This document shows, in pieces, positions 9,213 to 19,115 of a stretch of DNA of 48,655 bases. The DNA is taken from positions 1 to 48,655 of the forward strand of contig CAKZPB010000118.1 of the NCBI GenBank assembly GCA_937138395.1. The letters run 5' to 3'. Under the pieces are notes generated by a model. It searched no databases. It was not told where the DNA came from and saw only the letters and a program-made list of their open reading frames with translations. Position numbers and translations under genes: made by a program. Numbering within the stretch: position 1 is the first letter of the stretch; each line of letters starts with the position of its first letter. This stretch comes from an uncultured Pseudomonadota bacterium (GTDB taxonomy: Bacteria > Pseudomonadota > Gammaproteobacteria > Xanthomonadales > Wenzhouxiangellaceae).

Positions 9213-9656
9213 TTAGAGCACCTCTAACAGCACACCGTAGAACAGCACCAGAAAGCCACCCATCTCCGCAGCAATCAGCGTCCACATGAATACTGATATC
9301 AATGGCCCAGGAACGCGTCGGTGGCCGAGCTTGAACGGGCGTCTCAACTGATTATCGGTATCTTTCAATAAACCATGAATCAGATAGATCAGTATCGAAG
9401 CGGCAAAATACAGCAGTAGTGCGCTGACAGAAACCAGCTCTACGATGACCGGCAACTGACTGATTTCGACAAACGTCAGCAGTAGTATCGAAGCAAACGC
9501 ATACAGCAATGATGCGCGGTGGCAGATATCGATATAGGGATGCGCTTGCCCATGATCAGAGGCCATGATCTGACGATACTTGATGACTCCGGTAACTAAC
9601 CCGGTCAGGAAAAACACTCCCGCCCCGACAATCGTGAATGTAGCGGTAATATCCAT
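9213..9656 (-). CDS. Four-helix membrane protein of unknown function
   Basis: This is a 147-residue protein with four predicted membrane helices (about 6-26, 48-66, 70-95 and 122-145). A conserved-looking polar stretch QAHPYIDICHRASLLYAF lies before helix 2 and LKDTDNQLRRPF between helices 3 and 4. I recall a small uncharacterised proteobacterial membrane family with this HPYxDxxHRASLLYA pattern but cannot name its function. It is transcribed alone, convergent with ubiA. Its ribosome site is poor and no partner gene is adjacent. Confidence 0.7.
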   Translation of the reverse strand: MDITATFTIVGAGVFFLTGLVTGVIKYRQIMASDHGQAHPYIDICHRASLLYAFASILLLTFVEISQLPVIVELVSVSALLLYFAASILIYLIHGLLKDTDNQLRRPFKLGHRRVPGPLISVFMWTLIAAEMGGFLVLFYGVLLEVL

Positions 9657-9820
9657 AGTGGCATTGATTGTTGTTTTTTTGCGGGCCAGGTGTTAATGAC
9701 TGATTGCGGATCAAGGAAAGACTATTTCAGGAAGCGGTCAGCTTTAGGAGCTGAATGATTCGCTTAATCGAGAATCTGTGTCAGAAAGCAACCTCGATGC
9801 ATTGACTCCAGAGCAGACGC

Positions 9821-10378
9821 TTAGAAACCAATCCAACCGCGCCGACGTGCCTCAGCCTCAAGCTCGATCAACTCAGCCCGGAGCACTTCCATATTTTCTC
9901 TGGCGGCATTACTGCGCGCAAGCAAGTCGCGACGTTCTTGCTGTGTAGTCGCCTCTTCAATGATTATGGCCTCCAATGAGGCGACCTCTGCCTCTAGTTC
10001 TGCCAGGCGACTGGTGACATTGTAGTGGCGTTCACCGGCCTCGAACGCAGGCAAAAACTGACGTTCAGACTCGCTCGGGCAGGCATATCTATAGCTGCGG
10101 CCATCGCGCCCTTCGCGCCAGCCTCGCATCGGAGTACAGAATTGGGAGAGGCCCTCGGCGTGGCCATCGGCCCATCGATCGGCATCGACGTCAATGTTGT
10201 TTTCGAAGCAAGCACGTTGACGATTTTGGAAGTACTCCGCTGGCCGACCATCTCGACCGTCTTCCAGCCCAAGCAAGTACCAGTCTGCATAACGGCAGTC
10301 ATCATCACTCATTGTCGCGCAGCCGGCCAGCATTAAAATGAAGAAAACCCCGGCGATCCATCGTGTAATTGTTCTCAT
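9821..10378 (-). CDS. DUF2799-type lipoprotein
   Basis: This is a 185-residue probable lipoprotein. A basic N-terminus and hydrophobic stretch end in the lipobox LAGC. The mature part begins with CRYADWYLLGLEDGRDG and continues with repeated W/G-D-G segments, the pattern of DUF2799, then ends in a predicted coiled coil of about 60 residues (LAELEAEVASLEAIIIEE onwards). The start at 10378 is chosen because GAGG lies six bases upstream; the frame opens 16 codons earlier. Function is unknown. The coiled coil suggests oligomerisation or binding to the envelope. Confidence 0.75.
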   Translation of the reverse strand: MRTITRWIAGVFFILMLAGCATMSDDDCRYADWYLLGLEDGRDGRPAEYFQNRQRACFENNIDVDADRWADGHAEGLSQFCTPMRGWREGRDGRSYRYACPSESERQFLPAFEAGERHYNVTSRLAELEAEVASLEAIIIEEATTQQERRDLLARSNAARENMEVLRAELIELEAEARRRGWIGF

Positions 10379-10676
10379 GAACAACCTCAGTAGTGTTTGA
10401 TCATTGCTTGTATAAAGCCTACACAATCTCGCCCAAAATAAGGCTCATGCGCTGTTGCGATCTGGCTGCAGCGAGCAGGCAGTATAGGCTCAAGGTGCAC
10501 TGATTTCCAGTGGCAGTGACCGGCATGCCGGCCCGTTCCAAAACGCTTACTTCACTGCATTCTTTATGGTTCTGATGCGTTGTCATACTCGCGGCATGCC
10601 ACAGAAATCGTGGCCACGATAACCCGACCTGGAGTCAATGAGTCACTCCGGAGATCAGCTATAGATTTTAGAAAGA
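10379..10676. other. Gene-poor interval between the DUF2799 gene and tRNA-Ile2
   Basis: About 300 bases without a supported gene. It should hold the promoter of the DUF2799 lipoprotein gene (reading left) and the trailer of the tRNA. A short imperfect hairpin with arms GGAGT/ACTCC lies about 35 bases downstream of the tRNA 3' end on the minus strand and might help end its transcript. No repeat or ORF of note was seen. Confidence 0.4.
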
Positions 10677-10753
10677 TGGTGGGCCCTGCAGGACTTGAAC
10701 CTGCGACCTACCGATTATGAGTCGGCTGCTCTAACCAACTGAGCTAAGGGCCC
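10677..10753 (-). tRNA. tRNA-Ile2 (anticodon CAT, lysidine type)
   Basis: A complete 77-base tRNA with an encoded CCA end. The acceptor stem is GGGCCCT paired with AGGGCCC, and the D-arm GCTCAGTTGGTTAGAGC and T-arm GCAGGTTCAAGTCCTGC are canonical. The anticodon loop is CTCATAA, so the anticodon is CAT. The C4-G69 and C5-G68 pairs and the overall likeness to E. coli ileX favour the minor isoleucine tRNA, whose wobble C is changed to lysidine by TilS to read AUA, over an elongator methionine tRNA. Confidence 0.9.
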
Positions 10754-10787
10754 GCGAATGGATGATTTGATCAACAGGCAAAGAGGA

Positions 10788-11156
10788 TCAGTTCTCGTCT
10801 GTTTCTTTTCTATCGGCCTTGGCGAGTTCTTCGGCGTGCGGCGTGTTGACCATTTCGCCGGGCTGGCCCAAGGGCTTGACTTCCTTGCCCTGTGCCTTCA
10901 ATTCGTCGCGCTTGCGCTGCTGAATATAGCTCAGGTTATTCTTGTACAGCGAGGCGACTTTATCAACGCCACCGGCGCCGAGATAACCGTCGTTTCCGGC
11001 AGCAATATACGTAGCGTATACGCCCGAAGCAGCCATCAGAGCGGCAGACACAATCTTGGAGTCGAGGTCGTCTTCCTTGGCCAGTGAATTGGCCAGGTCG
11101 ATGAATGCGGCGGTGGCCCGATTGTGCGCCTGAATCTGTTGTTCTCGTTCTGTCAT
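10788..11156 (-). CDS. DUF3144-like hypothetical protein
   Basis: This is a 122-residue soluble, mainly helical protein. The core AFIDLANSLAKEDDLDSKIVSAALMAASGVYATYIAA resembles the small DUF3144 family (a short helical protein with a KVSAALMxAxxRY core). The C-terminus is charged and low in complexity and does not fit that family well, so the assignment is tentative. There is no signal peptide and no clear ribosome site. It sits directly upstream of tRNA-Ile2 on the same strand. Confidence 0.6.
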   Translation of the reverse strand: MTEREQQIQAHNRATAAFIDLANSLAKEDDLDSKIVSAALMAASGVYATYIAAGNDGYLGAGGVDKVASLYKNNLSYIQQRKRDELKAQGKEVKPLGQPGEMVNTPHAEELAKADRKETDEN

Positions 11157-11265
11157 GGGTACAAATATTCTGGGATTTGGTCAGTCGGCTAGAATAGCAT
11201 GGCTGCGAAGATCTGCGCATTCCCGGGCACAGCACGAATGGTTCGGCACCACCCCGCAGGCCCAA

Positions 11266-11655
11266 CTATTCGGCCGCCAGCGCGGCCTGAAGATCAACGT
11301 AACCACCGGCGTTGACACCACCGCCATAGCCTTGTTGACGCAGCGCATCGATCACCCGGCTTGCGCGACGGCCCGAACCACAGTACAGCACTACAGCCCG
11401 TGCCGGCCGTTCACCGATCGAATCAATGATCGCGTCGATTTCAGTATGAGGAATGTGTTCCGCGTTGGCCAGGACACCGGTTTCACTGACTTCTTCATCA
11501 CTGCGAACGTCAATTACCAGCACGCCTTGATCAATCAAACCGGCTGCCAATCCCGGGTAGATCGTTGGTGCTTCATCCTGTGCCAATGCCGGCATTACCA
11601 ACTGTAGTGCAATGAATGCGCCTATAGCGCATTGAAAAAAAGATGGTCGACTCAT
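11266..11655 (-). CDS. Periplasmic rhodanese-like protein
   Basis: This is a 129-residue single-domain rhodanese with a signal peptide (cleavage after PALAQ near residue 26). The active-site loop CGSGRR has the catalytic Cys at 92 followed by small residues and Arg. The CH2 signature VLVIDVRSDEEV is present, and NAEHIPHTEI corresponds to the GHIPGA segment. It is PspE-like: sulfur transfer from thiosulfate or a related donor in the periplasm. The start at 11655 has AGGAG seven bases upstream and beats an earlier in-frame start at 11676. It has no obvious functional link to tamAB next door. Confidence 0.85.
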   Translation of the reverse strand: MSRPSFFQCAIGAFIALQLVMPALAQDEAPTIYPGLAAGLIDQGVLVIDVRSDEEVSETGVLANAEHIPHTEIDAIIDSIGERPARAVVLYCGSGRRASRVIDALRQQGYGGGVNAGGYVDLQAALAAE

Positions 11656-11747
11656 GTGGCACTCCTGTCGTTTCAATACGTTGACGTCTGATTGTAGCGG
11701 CTTGCCGTTGTATATGACATCAAGCCGGATGCCGCTGGCACCGGTGA

Positions 11748-14700
11748 CTAGCGATTGATGGTATAGCTCAGATCGGCACCGGTGTCACTTTCACCGGAGG
11801 TGGCGCGCAGCCCCCAGCGCCTGGACAGCTCCCAGCGTGCGGCCAGAACGTCTCCGGTATCGAACAGGCCTAGACCGTAGCTGACGTAGACATTGGGCAA
11901 CACCCAGAAACCGACGTTGAACGCCCCCTGGCCCTGCGCATGATCAAAGTCAGCACCGGTCAACACATAGGCCAGCGCTTTTTCACGGCTGGTTGGCGGC
12001 GTGGTAAACAAGGTGATGCTGGGGTCCTGTGCACGACCGCGAATGCGCACACCGGCTTGTTCAACCTGGGTATCACCAAAAATTTCACGCACGGCCTCGA
12101 TTTCGAGATTGGGGTTATCGATTGGTTGACCGGTGAACTGCACCAGCCCCTGTGCCACCTCCAGGTTCTGCCCATACGAGCGATACGCACCGTCAACCAG
12201 TCGAATCGATCCGGCAGCAGTTGGCAGGCTTTCACCCAATGCCCAATTGATGTCCAGATTGCCCGCCAGGCCGGTTTGCATGCCGGCTGCATCCAACTGC
12301 ACATCGTCGCCCAGTCGGAACGCCAGTTGACCCTCGATCTCGCGCAGGATCTCCGGCGGCGGCTCGTCTTCGATGATCGCATCATCCGGCGCATTGATAA
12401 TGACCACATCCGGTGACGGTTCAACGCGCTGTTCGGCGCCCGGCGGCAGCCCCAGTCGCGCCCGGTTGACGTTCAGCGAACCATCAAACCGCAGTCGTTC
12501 CGGGCTGAAGCCCACCTCCAGATCCGGGCTGATGACCATATTCATCCAGTCCACAGCAAATAATTGAAGATCTTCGCCGTCAATTGAAAAGCGGCCCTGC
12601 CAGCGTTCGCTGTCCCGAACCTGATTGACCATGCTGCCTGAAATGTTTGCCGTACCGTCACCCGCCTTGAACCCGCCGCTGAACTCGGCTTCTGTCTGGT
12701 TCGCATTCAGCTCGAGATTCAGCTGTTCAATCCGGCTACCCAGCGGTGAATACAGCAAATGGGTATCGATCAGCTTCAGTCGACCGCTGACATCCGGGTC
12801 CAGCACCGGTCCGACCATGCTCAACTCACCATCAACCCGTCCGCCGAGCTCATCGAGTTGCGGCACGAGTCGGTTGAATGCGCCGAGGTCGGGCAAATCC
12901 AGCCGAATGATTGCGTTCAGCGTCATGCTGGCAAGATCACTGAGATCCGGTATCACGAAATCGCCATTCAGCTCGGTTTCGGCCTCCAGCAGGGCCATGA
13001 GTTCGGCTTCAGCCGAACCGGCGTCCGGCGATTGAATGCTCAGGTCGATCTGGTCAATGCTCAGCAAATCGCCTTCACTGAACAGTGCCCGAACTGCGCC
13101 CGGTCCCAGGCTCATCTGCCCTTCAATCGTGCTCGGCACCCGGTCGACCCAGCTCAATCCCATTGAGCCGGTCAAATCACTGCTGATCCGGACCGGCGGG
13201 TTCAACGGCAATAACAGCAGATCCAGTGGGAGCTGACGCAGACTCAGCGCTGCCTGGCCCGATTCGCCCAGCGCCACATCCTGCAGACATAACTGACTGG
13301 CTGCAGTTTCGTCCTGCAAGCAGCTCGACTCCATCGTCAGCTGCCCGGGCCGCAGACGCAGCGATGAGGCTTGATCCAGCCGCCAATTGCCCCAGACTGT
13401 CTCGGTCAAGGCCAGTTGAGTCAGCTGACCATCCCAGACCGTTGGATTGTCCAGGCAATCGGGCAGTGCACCGGCCAAACCCAGCTCTACATTGACACGC
13501 GCCATTTCAAGCCGGGCGTTCAGTTCGTGCTGCTGACAATCCCCGGCCAGCGACAAGGCGACCTGCTCGAATCGTTCCCATGGATTCAGATCGATCGATT
13601 CGGCCTGCAGGTCCAGGTTGACCTTGGGCTGCTCATCCCAGGCCGCATCTCCTTCGAGGCTCACTTCACGGACCGCATAGCCTTGAAAGGTCAGTTGCTC
13701 GCTATTGAACTGCCACTGCGCCTGGTTGCGGTCTACGGAATATTCGGCGTTGAGCTGCAGGTCGCCACTCAGTTCAGGCCAAAGCTGGTCCAGCCGCCCC
13801 GCATCGGCCTCGAGCAGCCACCGCTGGCCATCCCCGCTTGCTACCGTCAGTTGATTGCCGCCCAGCGCCAGGACCAGATCAGCCTGGCCGAGCGATTGCT
13901 GGCGAATATTCAGACCACCCTGTCCATCCAATGGAAGATTGCGTAACTGGCCACCCAGTTGATCGATCTGAAGTTCGATCAGCAGCGGTTCTGGCGCTAT
14001 TGAAAGCGACAGGTCACCGTTGATCCGACCCGGCCACAGCGCCGACAGAAAGGACGGGTCAAATGCCTGAAGACCGAGATCTGCACGGACGGTGCCGTCG
14101 AAACCTGCCTGACCGTTCAGGTTCAAAAGCCCAATGTCATCGGATCGGATCTGGCCGGAAAACTGACTGACCTCTTCGCCATTGCCGTTGGCCTCCAGCT
14201 GCAGCCGTCCTTGCGGTTGGTTGAAACGCCCAGGCAGCGCCAATAACGCGTCCAGCTCGGCCCGCCATTCATCCAGCGTGCCGCTGGCCTGAAATTGGCC
14301 AGACTCGCTGCTGAACAGCGGGTCCGTGCTGCTTGAATCCAACACCGGTGGCCAGGTCAGTGACTGCCACTCCAGCGTGGTATTCAGGGCTTCGGCTTCC
14401 AGATCCATTGTTGCCCGGCCACTCAGCTGCAGGGCGGCTGGTGGCGCCTGTGCGGTCAAGTTGGTGATATCCAGCCGTTGCCCGGCAAACTCCAGGTCGA
14501 ATCCACCGGACAGTCCAGCCTGCTGCGGCCAATCGGGATACAGGCTGGTAAAGTCGAGCGCATTGAAACGAATCGCTGCATTCGCAGTCAATGAATCCTG
14601 CCAGCCGATGGTGGTTTCAGCGTTGATCTGACCATCCAGGAAGCCGATCGTCAGCGGGTCGAACGTGGCTTGCTCCAGATTGCCGGTCGCCTGCAGCTCG

Positions 14701-15605
14701 ATGCGGGCTTCAGGATAATCCTGCCAGCGGGCATTGAAACTGGAATTTGCGCGCCATTGATCCAACCCGCCGCTCAGTTCGAGTTCGATCTGCTGGACTT
14801 CCGCATCCATGCCCGGCCACTCACTGAATGAACCGTCCAGCGCAACATCAACGCTCAGGTCCTTGGTGTCCGGCAGGCCGTCGATGCTGACCTGCCCGGT
14901 CTTCGACAACGGACCCTGGGTTTCGACTTCAAGCAACAGCGCAGGCAGGGTGCCACTCGCCTCGATACTGACCTGCTGCTCAACGCTCTGGTCAACCTGC
15001 CAGATCAACTGCGCCGCCCAGCCGGTAGACCAGGGCCTCAGCATGGTCTGCTGGCCGGAAAGGCGAAGCTGAAACGGCGGTGCAACGACTTCCAGTCGAT
15101 CCAACTCCAGCACCTGGTGATAACGGCCGGCCAGCGCCAGGGACTGGATCTGATGCGGCTCGGACCCATGCGGTTGTACAACGACATCCTGCAGCTCAAC
15201 GTCCTGTACCTCAAGCCACACCGGGGAAGAAAAGTCGCCCAGTTCAAACGGCGCGGGCGCGGGCTGATCAGGATCGGATTCCGGCAACACAAGCGTGGCG
15301 CCGTTCAAATGAAGCTGGCGAATCGTGACCTTGATCGGTGGTATCGGGCGGATTGTAGCGGCCAGCGTCAGCCGATCAATCTCCAGCTGCATACCGGACT
15401 GCGCAACCCGAAGCTGCTCCAGCGTCAGGCCGTCGGACAAGGTGCCATCCATAGAGGACCATGCGATTCGCTCAAGCCGGCCTTCGGCCTGACCCAGCAC
15501 GAAGCCCGCACCGGACTGTGTATTGAACAGCCACCACCAACCAGAAGCCAGCAACAGCAGCCCAATGAACAGCGCCAGCACGATCCATTTGATAATGGTC
15601 TTCAA
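11748..15605 (-). CDS. tamB: Translocation and assembly module protein TamB
   Basis: This is a TamB-family AsmA-like envelope protein of 1285 residues, close to the usual ~1260. An N-terminal anchor helix (IIKWIVLALFIGLLLLASG) is followed by a very long beta-rich repetitive region that forms a hydrophobic groove between the membranes. The C-terminal DUF490 domain ends in YGLGLFDTGDVLAARWELS and a short strand that contacts TamA. With YhdP and YdbH, TamB homologues move phospholipids to the outer membrane; with TamA they help assemble some outer-membrane proteins. TTG at 15605 is preferred: it overlaps the tamA TGA as TTGA and gives a membrane anchor right at the N-terminus. The frame continues upstream into tamA. 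Confidence 0.93.
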   Translation of the reverse strand: MKTIIKWIVLALFIGLLLLASGWWWLFNTQSGAGFVLGQAEGRLERIAWSSMDGTLSDGLTLEQLRVAQSGMQLEIDRLTLAATIRPIPPIKVTIRQLHLNGATLVLPESDPDQPAPAPFELGDFSSPVWLEVQDVELQDVVVQPHGSEPHQIQSLALAGRYHQVLELDRLEVVAPPFQLRLSGQQTMLRPWSTGWAAQLIWQVDQSVEQQVSIEASGTLPALLLEVETQGPLSKTGQVSIDGLPDTKDLSVDVALDGSFSEWPGMDAEVQQIELELSGGLDQWRANSSFNARWQDYPEARIELQATGNLEQATFDPLTIGFLDGQINAETTIGWQDSLTANAAIRFNALDFTSLYPDWPQQAGLSGGFDLEFAGQRLDITNLTAQAPPAALQLSGRATMDLEAEALNTTLEWQSLTWPPVLDSSSTDPLFSSESGQFQASGTLDEWRAELDALLALPGRFNQPQGRLQLEANGNGEEVSQFSGQIRSDDIGLLNLNGQAGFDGTVRADLGLQAFDPSFLSALWPGRINGDLSLSIAPEPLLIELQIDQLGGQLRNLPLDGQGGLNIRQQSLGQADLVLALGGNQLTVASGDGQRWLLEADAGRLDQLWPELSGDLQLNAEYSVDRNQAQWQFNSEQLTFQGYAVREVSLEGDAAWDEQPKVNLDLQAESIDLNPWERFEQVALSLAGDCQQHELNARLEMARVNVELGLAGALPDCLDNPTVWDGQLTQLALTETVWGNWRLDQASSLRLRPGQLTMESSCLQDETAASQLCLQDVALGESGQAALSLRQLPLDLLLLPLNPPVRISSDLTGSMGLSWVDRVPSTIEGQMSLGPGAVRALFSEGDLLSIDQIDLSIQSPDAGSAEAELMALLEAETELNGDFVIPDLSDLASMTLNAIIRLDLPDLGAFNRLVPQLDELGGRVDGELSMVGPVLDPDVSGRLKLIDTHLLYSPLGSRIEQLNLELNANQTEAEFSGGFKAGDGTANISGSMVNQVRDSERWQGRFSIDGEDLQLFAVDWMNMVISPDLEVGFSPERLRFDGSLNVNRARLGLPPGAEQRVEPSPDVVIINAPDDAIIEDEPPPEILREIEGQLAFRLGDDVQLDAAGMQTGLAGNLDINWALGESLPTAAGSIRLVDGAYRSYGQNLEVAQGLVQFTGQPIDNPNLEIEAVREIFGDTQVEQAGVRIRGRAQDPSITLFTTPPTSREKALAYVLTGADFDHAQGQGAFNVGFWVLPNVYVSYGLGLFDTGDVLAARWELSRRWGLRATSGESDTGADLSYTINR

Positions 15606-17545
15606 AACAACGAGGTCCCTATGGTGAAGTGAATCCGGATTTCTGTCCCATCTTCGTCCAGTGCATTGGCCAGATCCAGCTGCAGCGGGCCAATCAGCGT
15701 GTACCAACGAAAGCCGATGCCTGCGCCCCGCTTCAATTCCGGATCGGTGAAATCGTTGAATGCGTTGCCGATATCGTAAAACGCGGCGACGGAAAAATCC
15801 TTGTAAAAATTGTATTCATATTCAATCGAGCCCACCAGGATATGGTTGGCGCCGTTTCGATTAGTACTGAGCTCCTCGAACCCATAACCCCGCACTGATC
15901 GATCCCCACCGGCCTGAAAGCGATACAGTTCCGGCAAGTCGGTAATTTCGAAGTCCAGCTGACGCGGGTCGCCGGCAATCGACAGGTCAAACTGGGTGGT
16001 GTCTGCTTCGGTATAGCCGATTTCACCGCGCAGCAACAGCTTGTGCTGCGGCAGAAACAACCAATGCCAGCGCGCTGCGAGATAGCCCTGTACAAAACTC
16101 ACGTCTGAACCCAGCGACTCATGCGCCGCCAGCACGTGGAACTTGTAGTGCTGGCCCTCTGTTGAAAACTTGTCGCCGCGAAGGCCGAACACCGACCATT
16201 CCCCGCCCAGCGCGATGGTATTGGTATCGCGCCCCAACAACGGCTCAAGGCCGGGGTTCTGCTCCAACAATGCGCGCTGTTCTTCGCTCAGGGAAAACTC
16301 GGAAAATGCATCGTAACGTTCATTCAGGATATTGACAAACAGCTGTTCCTGAACCGGCTCGAACGGCTCGATACCCAGGGTGTACTGGCGATTTCTGCCC
16401 AGCGTCAACTGGGCCTGCTCGCGTGTTCCGCTGAAAGACTCAAACACGTTCTCGATGCGATCGACGTCCTGGAAACGGAACGGGTCGCGTTCTCGCTGCA
16501 GTAATAGAGCGGCATTGAAAAAGTTCAGCGGGCGCTTCCCAACGGGTAGTTCGTACTGCGTGCGAAACACGAATTCACTGTCGGTCTGCTGGGCACCGAA
16601 GCGCATGTCCAGGCGATCGCCTCGATCGGACAAGTAGTGCCGGGTCCACTGCAGCTGCAGCCGAGCGCCGGTATCGGTGCCAAAGCCGAGCATGGCCCGG
16701 TAGGTATTCGGCAAGCGCTTTTCCAGCTCATAATTCAAGTTGACCTGCTTGTTTTCAGCATCACGTACCCGCTCGATATTGATTTGATCGAAGTAGCCGC
16801 TCCGGGCCAGGATTTCGCGCTGACGGTCAATGTCGCGCACGTGAAAGAACTGATCCTGCTCAAGCACCGTCAAGCGCTCCATCAACCGATCGGAAAACCC
16901 GGAATCGGAAAAATCGATATCGCCAATGCGATAGCGCGGCCCCGTGACATAGCGAACATCAATATTGGCAGTATTGCGAGCGGCATCGACTTCGATTCTG
17001 CGCGTTGCATAACGGCCCTCATAAAAACCATGCGCGTCGGCCAGGAGATCAAGCTGGCGCAGGTTCTGCTGATAGGTGGCGTGACGAAGGATGGTGCCTT
17101 GCGCCAGCGGCCAGTTGGCCTGCCAGTCCACCAGCTCCTCCAGCTCTTCGGATCGCCCTTCGACCTGCACATCCAGTCTTTCAACCCGCACCGGCTCTCC
17201 GGGTTGAACCTCAATCAAGGCTCGCCACACGTCGTCGCTGTCGGTCGGCTCTTCGAGGCGAACCGTGACGTTGGCGCGGTAATAACCGAACGGTTGCAGG
17301 GCCGTCTGCGCTTCACGCTCGGCCTGTTCAGCCAACTGCCGAACGCGCCAGACTGAAATATCCGGCAGCGAGGCAGCGCCAACGAGTGAGACGCTGGCGC
17401 TGACGTTATTCAGCATCTCACCTTCCAGGCCACGGATCTCGGTCTCTACTGCAGCCGCAACAACAGCTTTGGACGCAGCAAGCAGCAGCGCGAGCAAGAC
17501 CGCAAAGGTGAAATTCGAATAAATGGAATCGCGATAGAAGCCCAT
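15602..17545 (-). CDS. tamA: Outer-membrane assembly protein TamA (BamA/Omp85 family)
   Basis: This is a 647-residue Omp85-family protein. A signal peptide of about 32 residues precedes three POTRA-type domains (about 35-270), and the rest is a 16-strand barrel. The VRGYGFEE motif of the lid loop lies at 551-557. The protein ends in a beta-strand finishing in Phe (GTSLF), the outer-membrane insertion signal. AAGGT lies six bases before the ATG. It is the upstream partner of tamB, whose start overlaps its stop. It is somewhat longer than E. coli TamA (577), with the extra length mostly in barrel loops. Confidence 0.95.
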   Translation of the reverse strand: MGFYRDSIYSNFTFAVLLALLLAASKAVVAAAVETEIRGLEGEMLNNVSASVSLVGAASLPDISVWRVRQLAEQAEREAQTALQPFGYYRANVTVRLEEPTDSDDVWRALIEVQPGEPVRVERLDVQVEGRSEELEELVDWQANWPLAQGTILRHATYQQNLRQLDLLADAHGFYEGRYATRRIEVDAARNTANIDVRYVTGPRYRIGDIDFSDSGFSDRLMERLTVLEQDQFFHVRDIDRQREILARSGYFDQINIERVRDAENKQVNLNYELEKRLPNTYRAMLGFGTDTGARLQLQWTRHYLSDRGDRLDMRFGAQQTDSEFVFRTQYELPVGKRPLNFFNAALLLQRERDPFRFQDVDRIENVFESFSGTREQAQLTLGRNRQYTLGIEPFEPVQEQLFVNILNERYDAFSEFSLSEEQRALLEQNPGLEPLLGRDTNTIALGGEWSVFGLRGDKFSTEGQHYKFHVLAAHESLGSDVSFVQGYLAARWHWLFLPQHKLLLRGEIGYTEADTTQFDLSIAGDPRQLDFEITDLPELYRFQAGGDRSVRGYGFEELSTNRNGANHILVGSIEYEYNFYKDFSVAAFYDIGNAFNDFTDPELKRGAGIGFRWYTLIGPLQLDLANALDEDGTEIRIHFTIGTSLF

Positions 17546-17615
17546 CGGCGTACCTTACCGCTTTGAGCGTTACGCGTGGCTGAAATTATGTGCAGACCTA
17601 TTGGTTAGTCTACGA

Positions 17616-19115
17616 TCAGGCCGCCATGATGCGATTGCGATCCAGCTGACGGTACCCGATGGCTTCGCTGACATGCCCGATCTGGATACAGGCCTGTTGA
17701 TCCAGGTCAGCGATCGTTCGCGCCACTTTCAGAATTCGCTGATGCCCGCGCGCAGATAAACCAAGCCGCTCGCTGGCCTTGTTCAGCACCTGTTCGGACT
17801 GCTCGTCGGGCTGGCAGTGTTCGCGCACTTCGGCAACGTCCAGGCGTGCATTCAGGCTGCCGCGCTGTCGTTGCATTCGACGCGCCTGCTCGATGCGTTT
17901 TCGGATTACTGCACTGCACTCGCCCGGTTCGTGTTCGGCCAGCGTTTGACGCGGTACTTCGACCTGCAGATCAATCCGATCCAGCAGCGGCCCCGAAACC
18001 CGTCCGCGATAGCGCTCGATCTGATCCGGGCTACAGCGACAACGTCCCGATGGATCTCCAAAGTAACCGCACGGGCACGGATTCATTGCCGCAATCAATT
18101 GAAATTGAGCCGGAAACTGGGCCTGAAGCGCCGCTCGCGAGATGACGATATGGCCGGACTCCAACGGCTCACGCAGCACCTCCAGCACGCGCCGGTCAAA
18201 TTCCGGCAGTTCATCCAAAAAAAGAACCCCGTGGTGGGCCAATGAAATCTCGCCCGGCCGCGGCTTGGTCCCACCGCCGACCAGGGCAACGCCGGATGCG
18301 GTGTGATGTGGATGCCTGAATGGCCGTTGACGCCATCGCGCGGCGTCCAGCTCCTGGCCACACACCGATGCGATGGCCGCGGTCTCCAGCGCCTCGTCCT
18401 GGGTCAATATCGGCAAGATGCCGGGCAGCCGTGACGCCAGCAGGGTCTTGCCGGTACCAGGCGGGCCCATCATCAGCACGTTGTGCCCACCGGCCGCAGC
18501 AATCTCCAGCGCTCGACGGGCACGCGCCTGACCGCGAACGTCGACCATGTCGGGCCAATCCATTGCAGCCGGCTGGGGTGCCCGCTCGGGCTTGTTCAGC
18601 GCTGCTCTGCCGGTTAATGCTGCACAGACCTCGACCAGGGTATTGGCCAGTCGGCACTCTGCATCTTCAACCAGTCCGGCCTCGACTGCATTTCCTGCCG
18701 GAAGGATCAGCGTTCGGGCCGCTTTGCGGACGTGCAGGATTGCCGGGAGGCAGCCCGATACCGCGCGAAGTTCTCCGCCAAGCGAGAGCTCGCCGATCAT
18801 CTCGAATTGGTCAAGGTCCTGCGCCTTGAGCTGACCGGATGCGACCAGGATGCCAAGCGCAATCGGCAAATCAAATCGGGCCCCATCCTTGGGCAGATCA
18901 GCCGGGGCCAGCGAAACGGTAATTCGACGCGCGGGCTGATCGAAGCCTGAGTTGGTGATGGCCGCACGCACGCGATCACGCGATTCCCGCACTGCGGTTT
19001 CAGGCAGGCCGACAATGTTGAAACTGGGCAAACCACCGGCCAGATGCACCTCGACGCGCACCAGCGGTGCTTCAACGCCCACCTGGGCACGGGTCAGGAT
19101 GGTGGCCAGGTTCAT
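17616..19115 (-). CDS. comM: ComM/YifB-family AAA+ ATPase
   Basis: This is a 499-residue Mg-chelatase-like ATPase. The N-terminal Lon-like domain (LPSFNIVGLPETAVRESRDRVRAAI) is followed by AAA+ motifs: Walker A GPPGTGKT at 217-224, Walker B LFLDELPEF and a Cys-rich element CPCGYFGDPSGRCRC. A Mg_chelatase_C domain closes the protein. ComM is the hexameric helicase that extends branch migration when foreign DNA is integrated during natural transformation, which fits an organism with type IV pili. The start at 19115 is the conserved MNLATILTRA; the open frame runs 25 codons further upstream. Confidence 0.95.
   Translation of the reverse strand: MNLATILTRAQVGVEAPLVRVEVHLAGGLPSFNIVGLPETAVRESRDRVRAAITNSGFDQPARRITVSLAPADLPKDGARFDLPIALGILVASGQLKAQDLDQFEMIGELSLGGELRAVSGCLPAILHVRKAARTLILPAGNAVEAGLVEDAECRLANTLVEVCAALTGRAALNKPERAPQPAAMDWPDMVDVRGQARARRALEIAAAGGHNVLMMGPPGTGKTLLASRLPGILPILTQDEALETAAIASVCGQELDAARWRQRPFRHPHHTASGVALVGGGTKPRPGEISLAHHGVLFLDELPEFDRRVLEVLREPLESGHIVISRAALQAQFPAQFQLIAAMNPCPCGYFGDPSGRCRCSPDQIERYRGRVSGPLLDRIDLQVEVPRQTLAEHEPGECSAVIRKRIEQARRMQRQRGSLNARLDVAEVREHCQPDEQSEQVLNKASERLGLSARGHQRILKVARTIADLDQQACIQIGHVSEAIGYRQLDRNRIMAA

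Noticed and set aside
9195-9227. A 10-codon plus-strand mini-frame with AAGGAA upstream
   Set aside because: It overlaps the 3' end of an antisense gene, has no downstream gene to regulate and no recognisable leader-peptide content.
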